Source: Cyanodermella asteris
Taxonomy: Eukaryota > Ascomycota > Lecanoromycetes > Ostropales > Stictidaceae
Direction of reading: 5' to 3'
NCBI GenBank assembly: GCA_900618795.1
Contig: UYJD01000002.1
Coordinates: 2,669,984-2,724,799, forward strand
DNA: 54,816 nt
Part shown: one piece after another, positions 43,867 through 54,768 of the stretch
Numbering within the stretch: position 1 is the first letter of the stretch
Layout: each line of letters starts with the position of its first letter
Notes under the pieces: model-generated
Seen by the model: the letters and a program-made list of their open reading frames with translations, nothing else
What the model was told of the DNA's origin: nothing
The model's database searches: none
Program-made: the position numbers and the translations under genes

Positions 43867-46800
43867 AAGCGACGAAGGCGTTGCCCGCGTGGGCTCGCAG
43901 CCCCCGGCAGCCACCTTCATTTCCCAGCCGTACCGGGCTGCGACCGTCGCTGGAAGACGCTGACCGCCAGGGTGTTATCCTAGCCTGGGCGGGCCCACTT
44001 GGCACCCTCTGTTCCTCTGGCCTCGACCTCCCCCATGTCTCTATTCGTCGTCCGCCACCGTACACTTTGTTCCTTCTCGAAAGCGGTGAACGGCCCGTCT
44101 CTCTTTGGTCGCTTCCTTCACGGCCTCGACACATTCGAGACATCCACCGTCGCATGGCAAACATCAACACAACACGTTGCCACACTAAGGTGTTACGGCC
44201 TGAAGGACGAGATCCACCAGGCTCCTCTCGTTGTCCGCAGGCCATCTGCATCCTTCAGCATCACATTCTCGCTCAAGGTTTCCCCTGGCGTAAGCACTTT
44301 ACTCGCTCGAAAGCTACCTGTGCGTGATCGTCTGCAGGCATGCGGATCGCCTCGTAGAACCTCTTGGATCCACAGCTCTACGTACAAGTTGATTCGTGTC
44401 TTATTGGGAAATGACCTCGGCCGCGAGCGTCGAAGAGGGTAGGCCTTCGAGTCTTGCTCGAGCCGTGGCTGTCGTCACGCACTTTACTCGTTGTCGCTAT
44501 CATGCTCAACAAAGGGGTGCAATCAACGCTATCAGGGTCTTGCCTATCGTCAGATCCTGTCAGGAACTGGAGACCAGTCCGCGTGACGTTTATCAACTTT
44601 CGTCACGCCGACTACGCCGGTTCCGACTCGTTTTCACGCAACGCACCAGCTGACCATGTCGGGGACCCCTAAACGTCTGCCTCACCCACAATGATCGCCT
44701 TGCAGTCCGGAAAATCCCCCATGAATTTCCCGAGCTTGGCCATGTTCAGTGGCCCAAAGTGTGACAGATGTGCATGCTCGACACGTCGCCCGGGTGATCG
44801 CAATGAAGGACATTCGTCGATCCCTCACAACAATCATCGTTGTACATACACAACCTCACTCTTCGTGCCCAGATATGCATATACAGTACCACCGAATGGT
44901 AAAGACGCCGTCGCTTCTGACAAACCTCTGCTGAGAACGCCCTTGCACCTGTCTCCTCACACTGAGAAACAAGTGTATCTTTCTTCGAGGTCAAGTGAAC
45001 GCAGTAACCGAGCTAGAGTTGCAAAACCTCACCGCTACGGTCTCGCTGCCTCATTATTTCCAACTCTTGCTCTTCGTGTGAACGAGTGTGCGGCGTCTCA
45101 TGTCCAGAACCTGCGACGTTTAACATCTGTCCAGATCGTAGCCATTTCTGGTCTGGTCCTTTGTCTAGCCGTGGCCCCCTTCCTGTCAGACCAGCCACCT
45201 GTCAAAAAGATAAGCTACTTCTCCGCCTTTCCCGGGATGGTGCTTCCTATCTCAACCACTCACATCGCAGAATTTCACAATTCCTGCTTCCGTCAAAAGC
45301 ACCGAAACAGGCTGTCTGACCCTAGAGACCAGGACCGGATCCGGCCGGGTCAGTGCTGTGGCCAGGTGCAAGGAAGTATGTACGTCCAGCTTCTCAGAAG
45401 CCGTTCAGATGCATGTCCTGGCGAGACGGCAATTATCCATGGCATGCCGTTCTCAAGACTCAAGATTACTATCTAGACTAGTCCCCCTTCCGAGTCGGCT
45501 ATCTTGTTTCTGGTAAGGAACAAGATATCTTGTAATCATTCTGATCTCACGCTAACGCGATTGATGGCTGGACTCGATGACCATTCCGACTGCTTCTGAT
45601 ACATATGAAGTTTAATATTGGCCAACCCATCCATGTCAGGAGTTGGAAGGGACACAAAACTGATGGAAGATGGTGTGCAGCGTGCTGACCGCCTCCCGCG
45701 AATTTCAACAATAATGGCTGCCGATTCGCGAGCTTGGTCGAATGTGGACAGAGACTTCGTGCTGTGCCTTGCCGTAACTTGCGCTAATGGTCGACATGAC
45801 AATGCACGACATTTCTGACAGCGGCTTCCTGGATGTCAAGGGAATTTGAGACCATGCGCCGCATATGTTTGGTGGCTACCTGCCTTGCACAGCAGCTAGG
45901 TACTATACTAGTGGCTCGGCAACATCCCACGATTTGCAGATTCTCATACGTGCAGCTGCACAAACGGTCTCCACGATCAAATGCCACACCAAGGTGATTA
46001 ATCGCCAGCCTTGAGAGGATACGCGCGTCATTATTTAGTACGCTAGATCGCAGCTTTGCTATATTCCAAGTCTATTCATGAGTTTCACAGCATGTGCATC
46101 GCTCCAAGCCTCTACGCCAAGCAATACATTTACACTGGCGAATCGAGATTCGTGGCGTGGCTAGATCGTTTCGCCAGCAGAAACACCCGAACGTTTCAGA
46201 GGTGTCAGGGAGCAGGCCTAACCTGCCCCGACCCATCGAGCCTGTTGCGGCAATAGTATTGCCTGTCTACCCACAAGATCGATCAAGAGCATCACGCAGC
46301 AGTGTCTTCTCCTTGCTCTTGCACACAGTGACAACCATCACCGGTGTCATTCACGACTTCCTCGCAGCAAAGGTGTTTTGGACAGCATCAAACGCTTGCG
46401 CCGGGAGGCCAGATTGAGTGTTTCACTTCTACAACGTTTGCTGCGTTCACGAGGCTGTACCCATGTATACTTACAATGCATCTGCTGCGGGAGACTTGCA
46501 CGACAACAAACAACCCGGATGCCCCTCCCCCTGAAACCACGGCCTCGACCGCGAAGCTCAAATGCACGCAACGTGCTCAGCCCTTGGAATGTGGTGTGAG
46601 ATTCGATGCCGGCACACCTTCTTGGCCTCCGAGCTGTCAACCCGCTCGCGATCCTGCGGGGAAGGTGAGGTGGCTTGTGACGAGGCAGTGTATCAGCTTT
46701 TAATCTCGCAGCCTGAAGTCGGACCATGGAACGAGAAGTACGCAATGCTGATTGTGCTTTGACTCGTTTTTGTTTGTTTTTTGGCGTGCTCACACGACAC

Positions 46801-47910
46801 TGCGGTACGAAGTAGGTTGTCTCAATGTGTCTGGATTGAGGGGTAGGTGGTAGTGGACACGTTTACGCGCTGTCGTGAGACGGTTGTAGCATCGCCAGAT
46901 TCACGGCAGTTGAGCGCATCGATGGGCGCCCGGTGCCGTTGTACGAGCACCCCGATTGAAGACCGAGCGGCTCTCTGTGGAATTGTGCAAGTTGCACTAC
47001 CATCATCATCTCTGGATTCATCCTATCAAGACACAAGATCCTTAGTGCTTCGGACCCTCGATTGCGCTATAGCAATCGCGATCACAGACGTGCTCGTCGG
47101 TACGCTGGCCTCGAACGAGACATTTCGTGCTTTCAGCTACATCAGCAGGCACAGCCGTGCCAATGCTCATAAGCCTCATTATGGCGTGGGCGGCCAACGT
47201 GGCTGTCGTCATCATGGTACCTCCGTACAAGCGGCGCTATGAATACAATTATGCTGACGAGAAGCGGAGGCGCATCAGTGAGAGGATCGAGGGACCAGAG
47301 GCTCGTAATGCCGCGCACGTGCGCTTGATCAGGCCGGCTATTCCGAAAATAGATCCAACGAAAGCGATCGAATGGCTATTGAAAGCTATGTCGACTGTTC
47401 ACAGCAACCGATTTATGTCTGGTAAGCAATTATCCATTCGTCTGATGCCGGCACAATCATGTCCGATGCAGAACATGGAAATCGGGTGGCTGTTATTCTT
47501 GCGAGGTCAAGATATCCAGTTTCATAGTGCTGTTTTGATCACATATCACGTGACTGCCAGCAGCTGTTTGAGCTGAAGCCCACTTGGACTCCAAAGAATC
47601 GATGGAAACGAGACTCGAATGTCTTCATGAGTTCTCTATTTGATCCTGGTCTGCATCTCTGCGAAACTCTTTTGATCCTGATTCGGATTGTTGCCAGAAC
47701 AATAATATAAATAATCAACTCGGTGAGGCCGAGCGCTCAATTTTGATTTGTTTTCTTACACATAAATAAATAGCATGCGCGAACAACAAGTTGAAACCTG
47801 CCCATACAGAAGTTCGTACTTCCACGTCAGCCCAACACCCTAGACCAACATTCTGCTTCAATGCTGTAGTAAATCAATCAGCTCAGCGCCAACAGAGTTC
47901 AGTGTCTATA

Positions 47911-48144
47911 ACATGGTTGGAATGCTCGTGGCCTACAAGCGAACGCTGACATTGGCGCCCAGGCATGCAACCAGCCCCACTGTTTCAGTTGCAGCAGCAC
48001 CAGAACGCGGTGTGTCTACGGCGAAGGCAGCGCAGGATCGAGTGTTGAGGAGAATCATCACAACTCAAAGGTGAGACATCTTTGCATGAAATGCCCAAAA
48101 GGTGTGATACCTTAGAAACTCTCGTGATCGCTGTCGATGACCTG
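47911..48144 (+). CDS. possible small two-exon gene (very uncertain)
   Basis: From an ATG at 47911 a frame reads VGMLVAYKRTLTLAPRHA then AAQDRVLRRIITTQR and meets a good donor (AAAG-GTGAGA) near 48070. A CTTAG acceptor about 45 nt later adds only NSRDRCR before a stop. The result is about 60 residues, with a basic Ser/Ala/Arg-rich N-terminus that could be a mitochondrial presequence. It rests on splice consensus alone and may be chance. Confidence 0.18.
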
Positions 48145-50289
48145 GTTACGTACGCCGAACGATTCCTTAGATCAACCATCGGGCATGCCTGCAGGACCTC
48201 GCAGCACCACTTGCATCGGAGAATGTGAGACATCTCTGGCTGTCGCCACTCTGAATCGTTCATCTTCACAGGTCGAACTTCATGCATGCCCGATCCGGCA
48301 ATGCGGCATCAACGCATCGTCTAAAGTCTTCAGTGGTTGAGCCTGTCGGGCCACCAGACTCCCAGCTTGACCACCGGTCCGACGCACAATCCGTTGGCGA
48401 TGTCTCAACTAACGCATTAGCGGGCCACCTTAAAAAAAAAAGTCGCACGATATACATCTCGCTAAACGACGGCGCGACGCGCAAGAAGCTTGTTGGAGGC
48501 GTTTTTTCGTCGTTTCGCTCACCGCTCCGCGAACGCCGCCGCTGCTGCAGCACCCAGATCGGCGGCTAATGCAGCCGGCGGCCGTGGTGGACCGGTTACA
48601 GATCTCCACTTTTTGAAGCAACCACACAAGCGTAAGGAGATTTCTTACCCACCCACACGTTCGCATCCTCCGAAGACGACCAACCAAGAATCCTCATTTC
48701 TTTTCTGCACTCCTGCAACAAAAGTCGTCGCCACCTGGTCGGGAGCATCGAAATTGTTTCGGTGGGGCCCGAATTCAATAATCTGGTGCGTTCTTGTTCC
48801 ACTTCGGGCTAATATTTCATGCAACGCCGCGGAAAGGAGCAAGAAATATCGGTGTAGATTTTCTCACCATTCGAGGATTTTCATTCGTTGCTAACTTGCC
48901 AGTTCTCCGCAGCGCCACTGGCGAGTACCACAGTTTTCCTCGTATGTTGTCCTTTTTAACCCCCTGGACTACGCCTAGTCTGGTAGCGATGCCAGGTGGA
49001 CACAAGGGAACGCTGTGGCGCTCTGCTCTTATTCGAGCCTGGAGCTTGGGCGCGAAACTTGTGGTCCTGTGGAGCTATGGCCGCGATGATGCACGTTCGT
49101 TGGCTTTTTTCTTCTTTTCTCTCTCTCCTGGTTTCTGATATTATCCACCTCGTGGCTGGTTCCGTCGCCCGTACTCAAATACCCATTGTTCGATTGGATG
49201 GTCTTCGGAATGGTTGTTCCGACAAGGGCGGGTTTGAACTACACTTCGTCGTCGAGACCACACCGGGCGCTCTGTACGGAGTTGATTCGCTTGTACAAGT
49301 TCTCTACCCGTCTTTGATTCGAAGATGAAGATGGGGCAGGCACATGAGGCCGAAAAGGGGCACGGAGCCGATTCCTTGACTTCACCGTCTCTGGTATTCG
49401 AAGTTTTTTCATGCTTGTTCGCGTGCTCACCGTTTGTTTGACTTGCTTGTCGATTCGATTGCAAATTTCGACCGATCTCGATAGCCTGGGTGCCGATAAC
49501 ATTTTCGTTCTGCGGAGACGGTGTAGGCTGTCGTCGAAACGAAGTGATGCAAAAGCAATCATTGTTTGGGCCGTGGGAGAGTGGTCAAGCCTATACGCAG
49601 ATGTCGTACTGAATTCTGCTGGCTCGGAACCACTTGGTGCATCGCGGTGAGATCAACGTCAACCTGTCTTCGTTCTTGCGCGCTGTGCTCATCTGATCTT
49701 GGGCCGAATGCTTTTACCTGCAATGTTATTGTCTACGCCGATCTCATTGACTGAAATCGTTCTATCCTTGTTTGTATCCCTCCCTCAGCTCCCCTACCTC
49801 TCAAGAGCTCGATTCATGTGAGATATCGATTCTGTCAGAAGCGAAAGTCATCTCAGATGTTCATGCCTTGGGTGCACAAGAATGGGTATCGCAGTCTCGA
49901 TGGAGGCTTTGGCAACCATCCGCAGTATCGGTTCTCCCAGGTTTGTTGAATGGGTGCAGCGAGTCGATCAAATGCCTCAAGGCCAATATCTGCTCCGTAT
50001 TCCAGCCAGGTAGATGTACACTCTCCTAGTACAGACGGCTTGACATGCCGCGTGCAATTGCTCTAGTACCCGGCCCCGGACGAAGGAAACTTGACGGGCG
50101 CAAGAGATATTGGCTTCGCGATGGAAGAACAGCATTCTACTCAAACGATTCCAGTCCGTTCGACGATGCATCAGTGTTGCTCAGCATCCTACAATGGACC
50201 TTTCATGCTCCTGTAATCGCTAATGTGAATCTGCTCGCGCGATATCATACTCTAACAAAAGAATGTCCATGCCAGGTTCTTATCCTGAA

Positions 50290-51210
50290 TCACGGCCATC
50301 CCGGAAACCCGTTCTCCTTCAACTCACTCGCCGTCCAGCTCCACAACTCATCCGCCATATCCTCCCGATACGAAACCGCGGCCGGGTTCTCCTTGCCCAC
50401 AGGCTCGTAATACCCACCACTCTTCAACCCCTTGGCAACACTCAAGTAAACCTGATTCTTCGCCCCCTCGGCCGTCTCCACCCCCGCAACCGCAAACACG
50501 ATCCGGAACAACAGGAGCAAAAACCGACTCGACGTCTCCCGGCTCGTATCCGCGATGCTCGACCTGACCGTGCCAGGGTGCAAGCTCACGCTCGTCAGTT
50601 GCGGATACTTAGCCGCAAGTTTGAAAGCGTAGTGTGTCCGCGCCAGCATGCTTTGCGAGTACAAGCTGAAACCAGAGGCATTCGCCATCGGCGTCTTGAG
50701 CTCCGGGAACGCAATCGCTTTCGCGGATTTGTGGCCCACGGAACTCATGGTGATGACCCGTACATCCGCGCCGGGCTCTTTCGCCGTCTGCAACAGCTTG
50801 GGCATGAGGAGCTGCGTCAGCGCCGCGTGGCCGAGATAGTTCGTCGCAAACACGATCTCGTAGCCGTCTGCGGAGACGCCCTTTGGCGGTGCGCCGGCGC
50901 CGCCGTTTAGCTGCAGGATATCGAGGCGAGGGGACTCGGCGTCGAAGCGCTCTGCGGCGGCGCGTATGGAGGCGAAGGACGAGAGGTCGAGTTCGAGGAA
51001 TTCCACGGGGGCGTCCGGGTGGTGTTCTCTGATTCGCGTGATGGCGGCGTCGGCTTTGGATTTGGAGCGGGTGGCGAGGTAGATTTTGGAGGGGTTGTGG
51101 GGCGCGTAGTGCTTTATTGTTGCTTCGCCTAGGCCGGAGGAGCCGCCTGTTACGAGTATTACCTTGCCGGCGAGGGAAGGGATGTCGGTGGCGGGATTGA
51201 ATTTGTTCAT
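50290..51210 (-). CDS. short-chain dehydrogenase/reductase with Lys-to-Met active site
   Basis: Single exon, 306 residues from the ATG at 51210; the frame continues upstream, but MNKFNPATDIPSLAGKVILV fits the family start. The cofactor motif TGGSSGLG is intact and TRSKSKADAA after strand 2 suggests NADP(H). The region normally N-N-A-G reads LQLNGGAGAPP. The catalytic serine strand is VRVITMSSVGHKSA. The active-site Y-x-x-x-K reads YSQSM, with Tyr184 and Met188 (ATG at 50649-50647) where a lysine is expected. The C-terminal TSVSLHPGTVRSSIADTSRE is typical of fungal retinol-dehydrogenase-like SDRs. Without the lysine, normal hydride-transfer chemistry would be impaired, although the rest is well preserved. 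It lies 0.9 kb from the flavin monooxygenase on the same strand. Confidence 0.88.
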   Translation of the reverse strand: MNKFNPATDIPSLAGKVILVTGGSSGLGEATIKHYAPHNPSKIYLATRSKSKADAAITRIREHHPDAPVEFLELDLSSFASIRAAAERFDAESPRLDILQLNGGAGAPPKGVSADGYEIVFATNYLGHAALTQLLMPKLLQTAKEPGADVRVITMSSVGHKSAKAIAFPELKTPMANASGFSLYSQSMLARTHYAFKLAAKYPQLTSVSLHPGTVRSSIADTSRETSSRFLLLLFRIVFAVAGVETAEGAKNQVYLSVAKGLKSGGYYEPVGKENPAAVSYREDMADELWSWTASELKENGFPGWP

Positions 51211-52109
51211 GGTAGGTGACTTGATGGTCGAGGTCGAGGTATAGATGCGAGATGAGTCTTTGCAGGTTGAGGCTGAAAACAAAAGTCACAACGAAGTCAA
51301 TGCGGAGCTATTCGTCTTATACCTTGATGCGATCGTGAATTGCGACATTCAACCTCCTTGAAGCACATGTTCAAAGCCCATGGCAAAGCCAAACCCCCTT
51401 GCGCGCGACGGCTATATCAGGAAAAGTCCGTTGATAGGCAACCATGGCATTGACAGCAACATACCGCACAACGTGTAAGGGTCACGATTGGGAGGACTCC
51501 CCGGATTCACAACACCCAATTGAGACGCCACATTTGGCACTTGCCGCAATTACAGAGGGGTTGAAGAGATACAAAGTAGACGCACGTTGTAGAGAGGACA
51601 AACTTTGAGCCGCACGCGGTCTGTGCGTACACTACAGAAACTTGCCCGACGGCATGTCTTTGCGCCGACTCCGTTCTTGACACTGCAATGCATCAGGGCA
51701 ATTAGCTCGAAAGGTGTATCTCCGCCCGAAATAAGGTTATGATGTAATTGATGCAATCGCTATTGCCGCGTCCGCAAGATTGAGATCGTGTTGGCGGCGT
51801 ACGCGACCACAGGTATCAATGTCTTGGAGTCAAGGGCAGCGGACTGACGGCGTCGTGGTCAACTTATATCCTCGACAGAACCTGCTCTTGGCATCAGTTG
51901 CTCTGCGGCGTGTAAAGTTTGCACGAGCGGCTTCTTGTGTTAGCATCGAACGAAGAAGGTACTTTGGATGGTTGTTGGGACCGACGAGAGGAGAATTGAA
52001 GAGTCGGAAGAACCCCCGTCTGACCTCTGAGGGGCATACAGCCGGAGCACAGCATGCGTCTGGAAGAAAGTCAAACCAAGCATGAACCAAGAGCGGAGGG
52101 ATTTGAAAT
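51211..52109. promoter_or_regulatory. SDR promoter / monooxygenase 3' region
   Basis: About 0.9 kb between two minus-strand genes. No clear TATA box or gene was seen. The short frames are motif-less. Confidence 0.4.
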
Positions 52110-53870
52110 TTACTGCAGCTTCTTTTGTTGTTCCTGCCGCATTGCCTTCCACTCGTCAAGCAATCCTCGATAGTCCTTTAGTTCATACCATTTCCCAAAC
52201 ACCTCTCCCAGTATTCCCCATCCTTTTCTCCAGCTTCGAAGTCCAAGATCACGGAGTAGACAGTCATAGTATGGAATCCCGTCCATCATGAAGTCTGCTG
52301 TCTTACCCTTCATCCCCATCGGCCGGCTCCATTTACCAAATCGACTCCACAGAGCAGCTTCGTACCTGACCGCCGTCTCAGATTCGGGTTCGGTGTTCAG
52401 CTCGTTGTGAAGATATGCATATGCCCACAGTGAGGTGATCTCGCACTTGAGACATGTCTGCAGAGAAGTGATTGTGTTTAAGAAGACGAGCGATCGCTCT
52501 GACTTGACCTGGGATGGCGGCGCGATGAAACGCCACAGCCTCCATGGCGTCAGTTCGGGCTGTCTCTCTTCTGTGGAGGGGCCGTGCTGTAGTTCAGGAA
52601 AGCGGGAGAAGAGCTCCGCGTCAGCTTTGGTGTCAAGTGGCGGAGACACATCATCTGTTTGTGCCTCTACGGGCATTCCCCACGTAAGTTGCTTTTCACG
52701 TGGCTCGAGAGGAAATGTAGGACCGAATCTGTAGCCCGTCGCGCAGAACAAGACATCAGTGTCGATCTTCCGTCCGTCAGCGAGCACGACCTTGCCTTCC
52801 TCAAGGCCATGTACATTCTCACGAATGACGTCCACATTGTCACGGCTGATCAAGTCGTAAAAGTCGTTCTCGTACGTAAGACAATTCGCTTGGGTGCCGT
52901 ACCACATCAAGTTCGCATCCGGCAGCAGAGACTTCGTCTTTTCATTCTTCATGATGCCAGACTGGGCCATCGAATCACCTGTAAGGCCGCTCCAGTAGCC
53001 TCTCACAAACGCCCTTCCCCAAGTCGTGCCATGGAGCAGCCATCGAATCCAGCCGAATCCGTCACCAGTACTCCACGGAGCACAGCCAAACCATGAGAGA
53101 GACCTTGTCATCAAAAGACCCTCGAGCCAGAGGCTCCATGGCCCCATCTGGCTGTATGTCTTCGCCATGGGCATCGTGCCTCGTCCAGTGCGTCTGGTGA
53201 TCCACGTGACATGCTTTCCAGCACTGGCGAACATGTATACGATATCGTGAGCGGATTTGCTTCCACCAAGCACGGTGATGTGGTTCTTCGTTGCGTCAGC
53301 GAGTATCGGCGGTCCTTCCTTGGTCAAGTCTGTAGAATGAATGATGGATCTCTGAAAGCTGGATGTACCGACCATGGCTGGCGTGAGAGGTCGTGATGCC
53401 TGGCCCGTCGCTACGATGAGCTTCGAACATGTGACCTCCGACTGGAGCTTCTTGCCATCCGGCTGAGTCGCCTCCAGGGTCAAAGCCCATGTTTGACCAG
53501 ATGCCGCTTCATTCTGCCTCGCCTTCAGCACGGCAGTTCGAAATCGAATCAGTTTGATCAAGTCAAAATGCTCCGCATACTTGGTGAAGTATGCATTCAA
53601 CGTCTCGCCAGTGAGTAGCTCGCGCTCCTTGACACTGTGCTTGCCAAGGTCGGCCTCTAGGATTGGGAAGTCCGTAAATTCGTACCAGCCTTGCAAGTTG
53701 TTGCTTCGCAAGCCCGGATACAGCTGTTCGGCTGCCCAGACGCCGCCGACGCTGGCTTTGTCGTCGATGATCAGGACGTCGAGGGACGAATCGAGGGACA
53801 AGAAGGTGTGGGCGGCGCACAGGCCGTGAATGCCGGCACCGACGACGATCACGTCGTGTTCAGCTGCCAT
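52110..53870 (-). CDS. flavin-dependent monooxygenase (FMO/NMO-like)
   Basis: Single exon, 586 residues. The ATG at 53870 lies three residues before the FAD Rossmann motif (DVIVVGAGIHGLCAAHTFLS). The acidic end of strand 2 is DVLIIDDKASVGGVWAAEQL, followed by YPGLRSNNLQGWYEF as in FMO-type enzymes. The NADPH-binding motif is HITVLGGSKSAHDIVYMF at about residue 205, and the region SSFQRSIIHSTDLTKEG occupies the place of the FMO/BVMO fingerprint in a divergent form. VLFCATGYRFGP is the conserved late A-T-G motif. Such enzymes hydroxylate or oxygenate N, S or C centres of small molecules, in fungi often in secondary metabolism. The C-terminal third is a fungal-type extension with EITSLWAYAYLHNELNTEPE. 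The substrate is unknown. Confidence 0.9.
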   Translation of the reverse strand: MAAEHDVIVVGAGIHGLCAAHTFLSLDSSLDVLIIDDKASVGGVWAAEQLYPGLRSNNLQGWYEFTDFPILEADLGKHSVKERELLTGETLNAYFTKYAEHFDLIKLIRFRTAVLKARQNEAASGQTWALTLEATQPDGKKLQSEVTCSKLIVATGQASRPLTPAMVGTSSFQRSIIHSTDLTKEGPPILADATKNHITVLGGSKSAHDIVYMFASAGKHVTWITRRTGRGTMPMAKTYSQMGPWSLWLEGLLMTRSLSWFGCAPWSTGDGFGWIRWLLHGTTWGRAFVRGYWSGLTGDSMAQSGIMKNEKTKSLLPDANLMWYGTQANCLTYENDFYDLISRDNVDVIRENVHGLEEGKVVLADGRKIDTDVLFCATGYRFGPTFPLEPREKQLTWGMPVEAQTDDVSPPLDTKADAELFSRFPELQHGPSTEERQPELTPWRLWRFIAPPSQVKSERSLVFLNTITSLQTCLKCEITSLWAYAYLHNELNTEPESETAVRYEAALWSRFGKWSRPMGMKGKTADFMMDGIPYYDCLLRDLGLRSWRKGWGILGEVFGKWYELKDYRGLLDEWKAMRQEQQKKLQ

Positions 53871-54420
53871 GTCCGCGAAACACAACTAGGCGACCAGGAG
53901 GCAAGGGCAACGCAACTCTGCTGAGGCACAGACGAGAGGGCAGCCAGACATGATAACCGAGCGGTAGTTCAAGGACTTCAAAGCCTTGTTCAATGTGCTT
54001 GATCTCCCATAGCCTGCTTCATGCAGGCCGCGTGCTTGGCGACCGCTTCGCTGATATAAACCAATCATATTCAAAGCCTGTATCTGCAGTCTACCATCAC
54101 GGCGGCTAAGTTCCTTCCGTTCAAGTCGATCTAAGTATCTACAAGGACCCTGGGTTGCGAAACTCAGCCTGGCCGAACAGTTTCACGTGGGTGGATTTTT
54201 GCCAGCTTAGAACACTTGCAGAGTAACACGAACTCTATCATGTCCAGCCGTCCAAAAGACTGCCTGAGGTCATACACAGGAAAGCTATAGATCCGACGAG
54301 TCTTATACAGTGCGATGGAACGTCATTCCGCCGCAGACAGCTAGAAAATCAATGTCAGTGGTCAAGATGAATTGAGACTATCTTACAACTCACATACATT
54401 GAACAGTTTCGTTCTCTCGC
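53871..54420. promoter_or_regulatory. promoter region of the monooxygenase
   Basis: About 0.55 kb upstream of the monooxygenase and downstream of the small secreted-peptide candidate. No gene is seen. TGATATAAAC near 54051-54060, read on the minus strand as GTTTATATCA, is a weak TATA candidate about 185 nt upstream of the ATG. Confidence 0.35.
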
Positions 54421-54687
54421 TCAACAACCCGGAGGAAGCCCACAGGAGCCTTGTGGGCCTCTGACCTCTATCCGGGTGGGCTCCGCCGTCTGTGCAGCTG
54501 CAGAGGTTGGATCATTAGAGCTGTCGAAATCGTACTTGGACTCTTCGGCCCTCTCTAGTCGAAATAGATCCCAACGCCGACGCTCGTCTCTGAGCGCACG
54601 CAGCATCGGTGAGTGTGGTGCGGCAGAAAGTGTGACACAAGTGGTGACTGTCGACAAGTAAAGAACGATGCTGAATTCCAGTTTCAT
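54421..54687 (-). CDS. candidate small secreted protein, 88 residues
   Basis: The ATG at 54687 starts a typical signal peptide: Lys2, a hydrophobic core (FSIVLYLSTVTTCVTL) and a likely cleavage after LSAA. The mature part begins with a basic stretch containing dibasic sites (RALRDERRRWDLFRLER), has an acidic/Ser middle and ends CGLPPGC just before the stop, so the two terminal cysteines could pair. No family is recognised; a processed peptide or small effector-like protein is possible. The start codon is only 82 nt from the terminal repeat, so its promoter would overlap or lie outside that repeat. Confidence 0.45.
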   Translation of the reverse strand: MKLEFSIVLYLSTVTTCVTLSAAPHSPMLRALRDERRRWDLFRLERAEESKYDFDSSNDPTSAAAQTAEPTRIEVRGPQGSCGLPPGC

Positions 54688-54768
54688 CTTGTTGACAGCA
54701 GGGGCGAAGCTTCGAGGGAATTGATTGACTCAGGCAGCCGTCGGGACAAATCGTGTCAACAAGCAAAC

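Larger units (their letters stand above)
43201..50289. other. 7-kb gene-poor region
   Basis: Many short frames on both strands, none with recognisable motifs or consistent composition. The longest (44691-45476, 261 codons; 43743-44327, 194 codons) look random. A frame at 47127-47576 has a hydrophobic start (PMLISLIMAWAANVAVVIMV) followed by a basic stretch (YKRRYEYNYADEKRRR) and may deserve a check. A CT-rich leader-like tract lies at about 49100-49140. No transposon domains were seen. Confidence 0.4.

Noticed and set aside
44691-45476. A 261-codon plus-strand open frame in the gene-poor region
   Set aside because: Composition is irregular, with no domain, signal peptide or coding-like conservation pattern; probably a chance ORF in GC-rich DNA.
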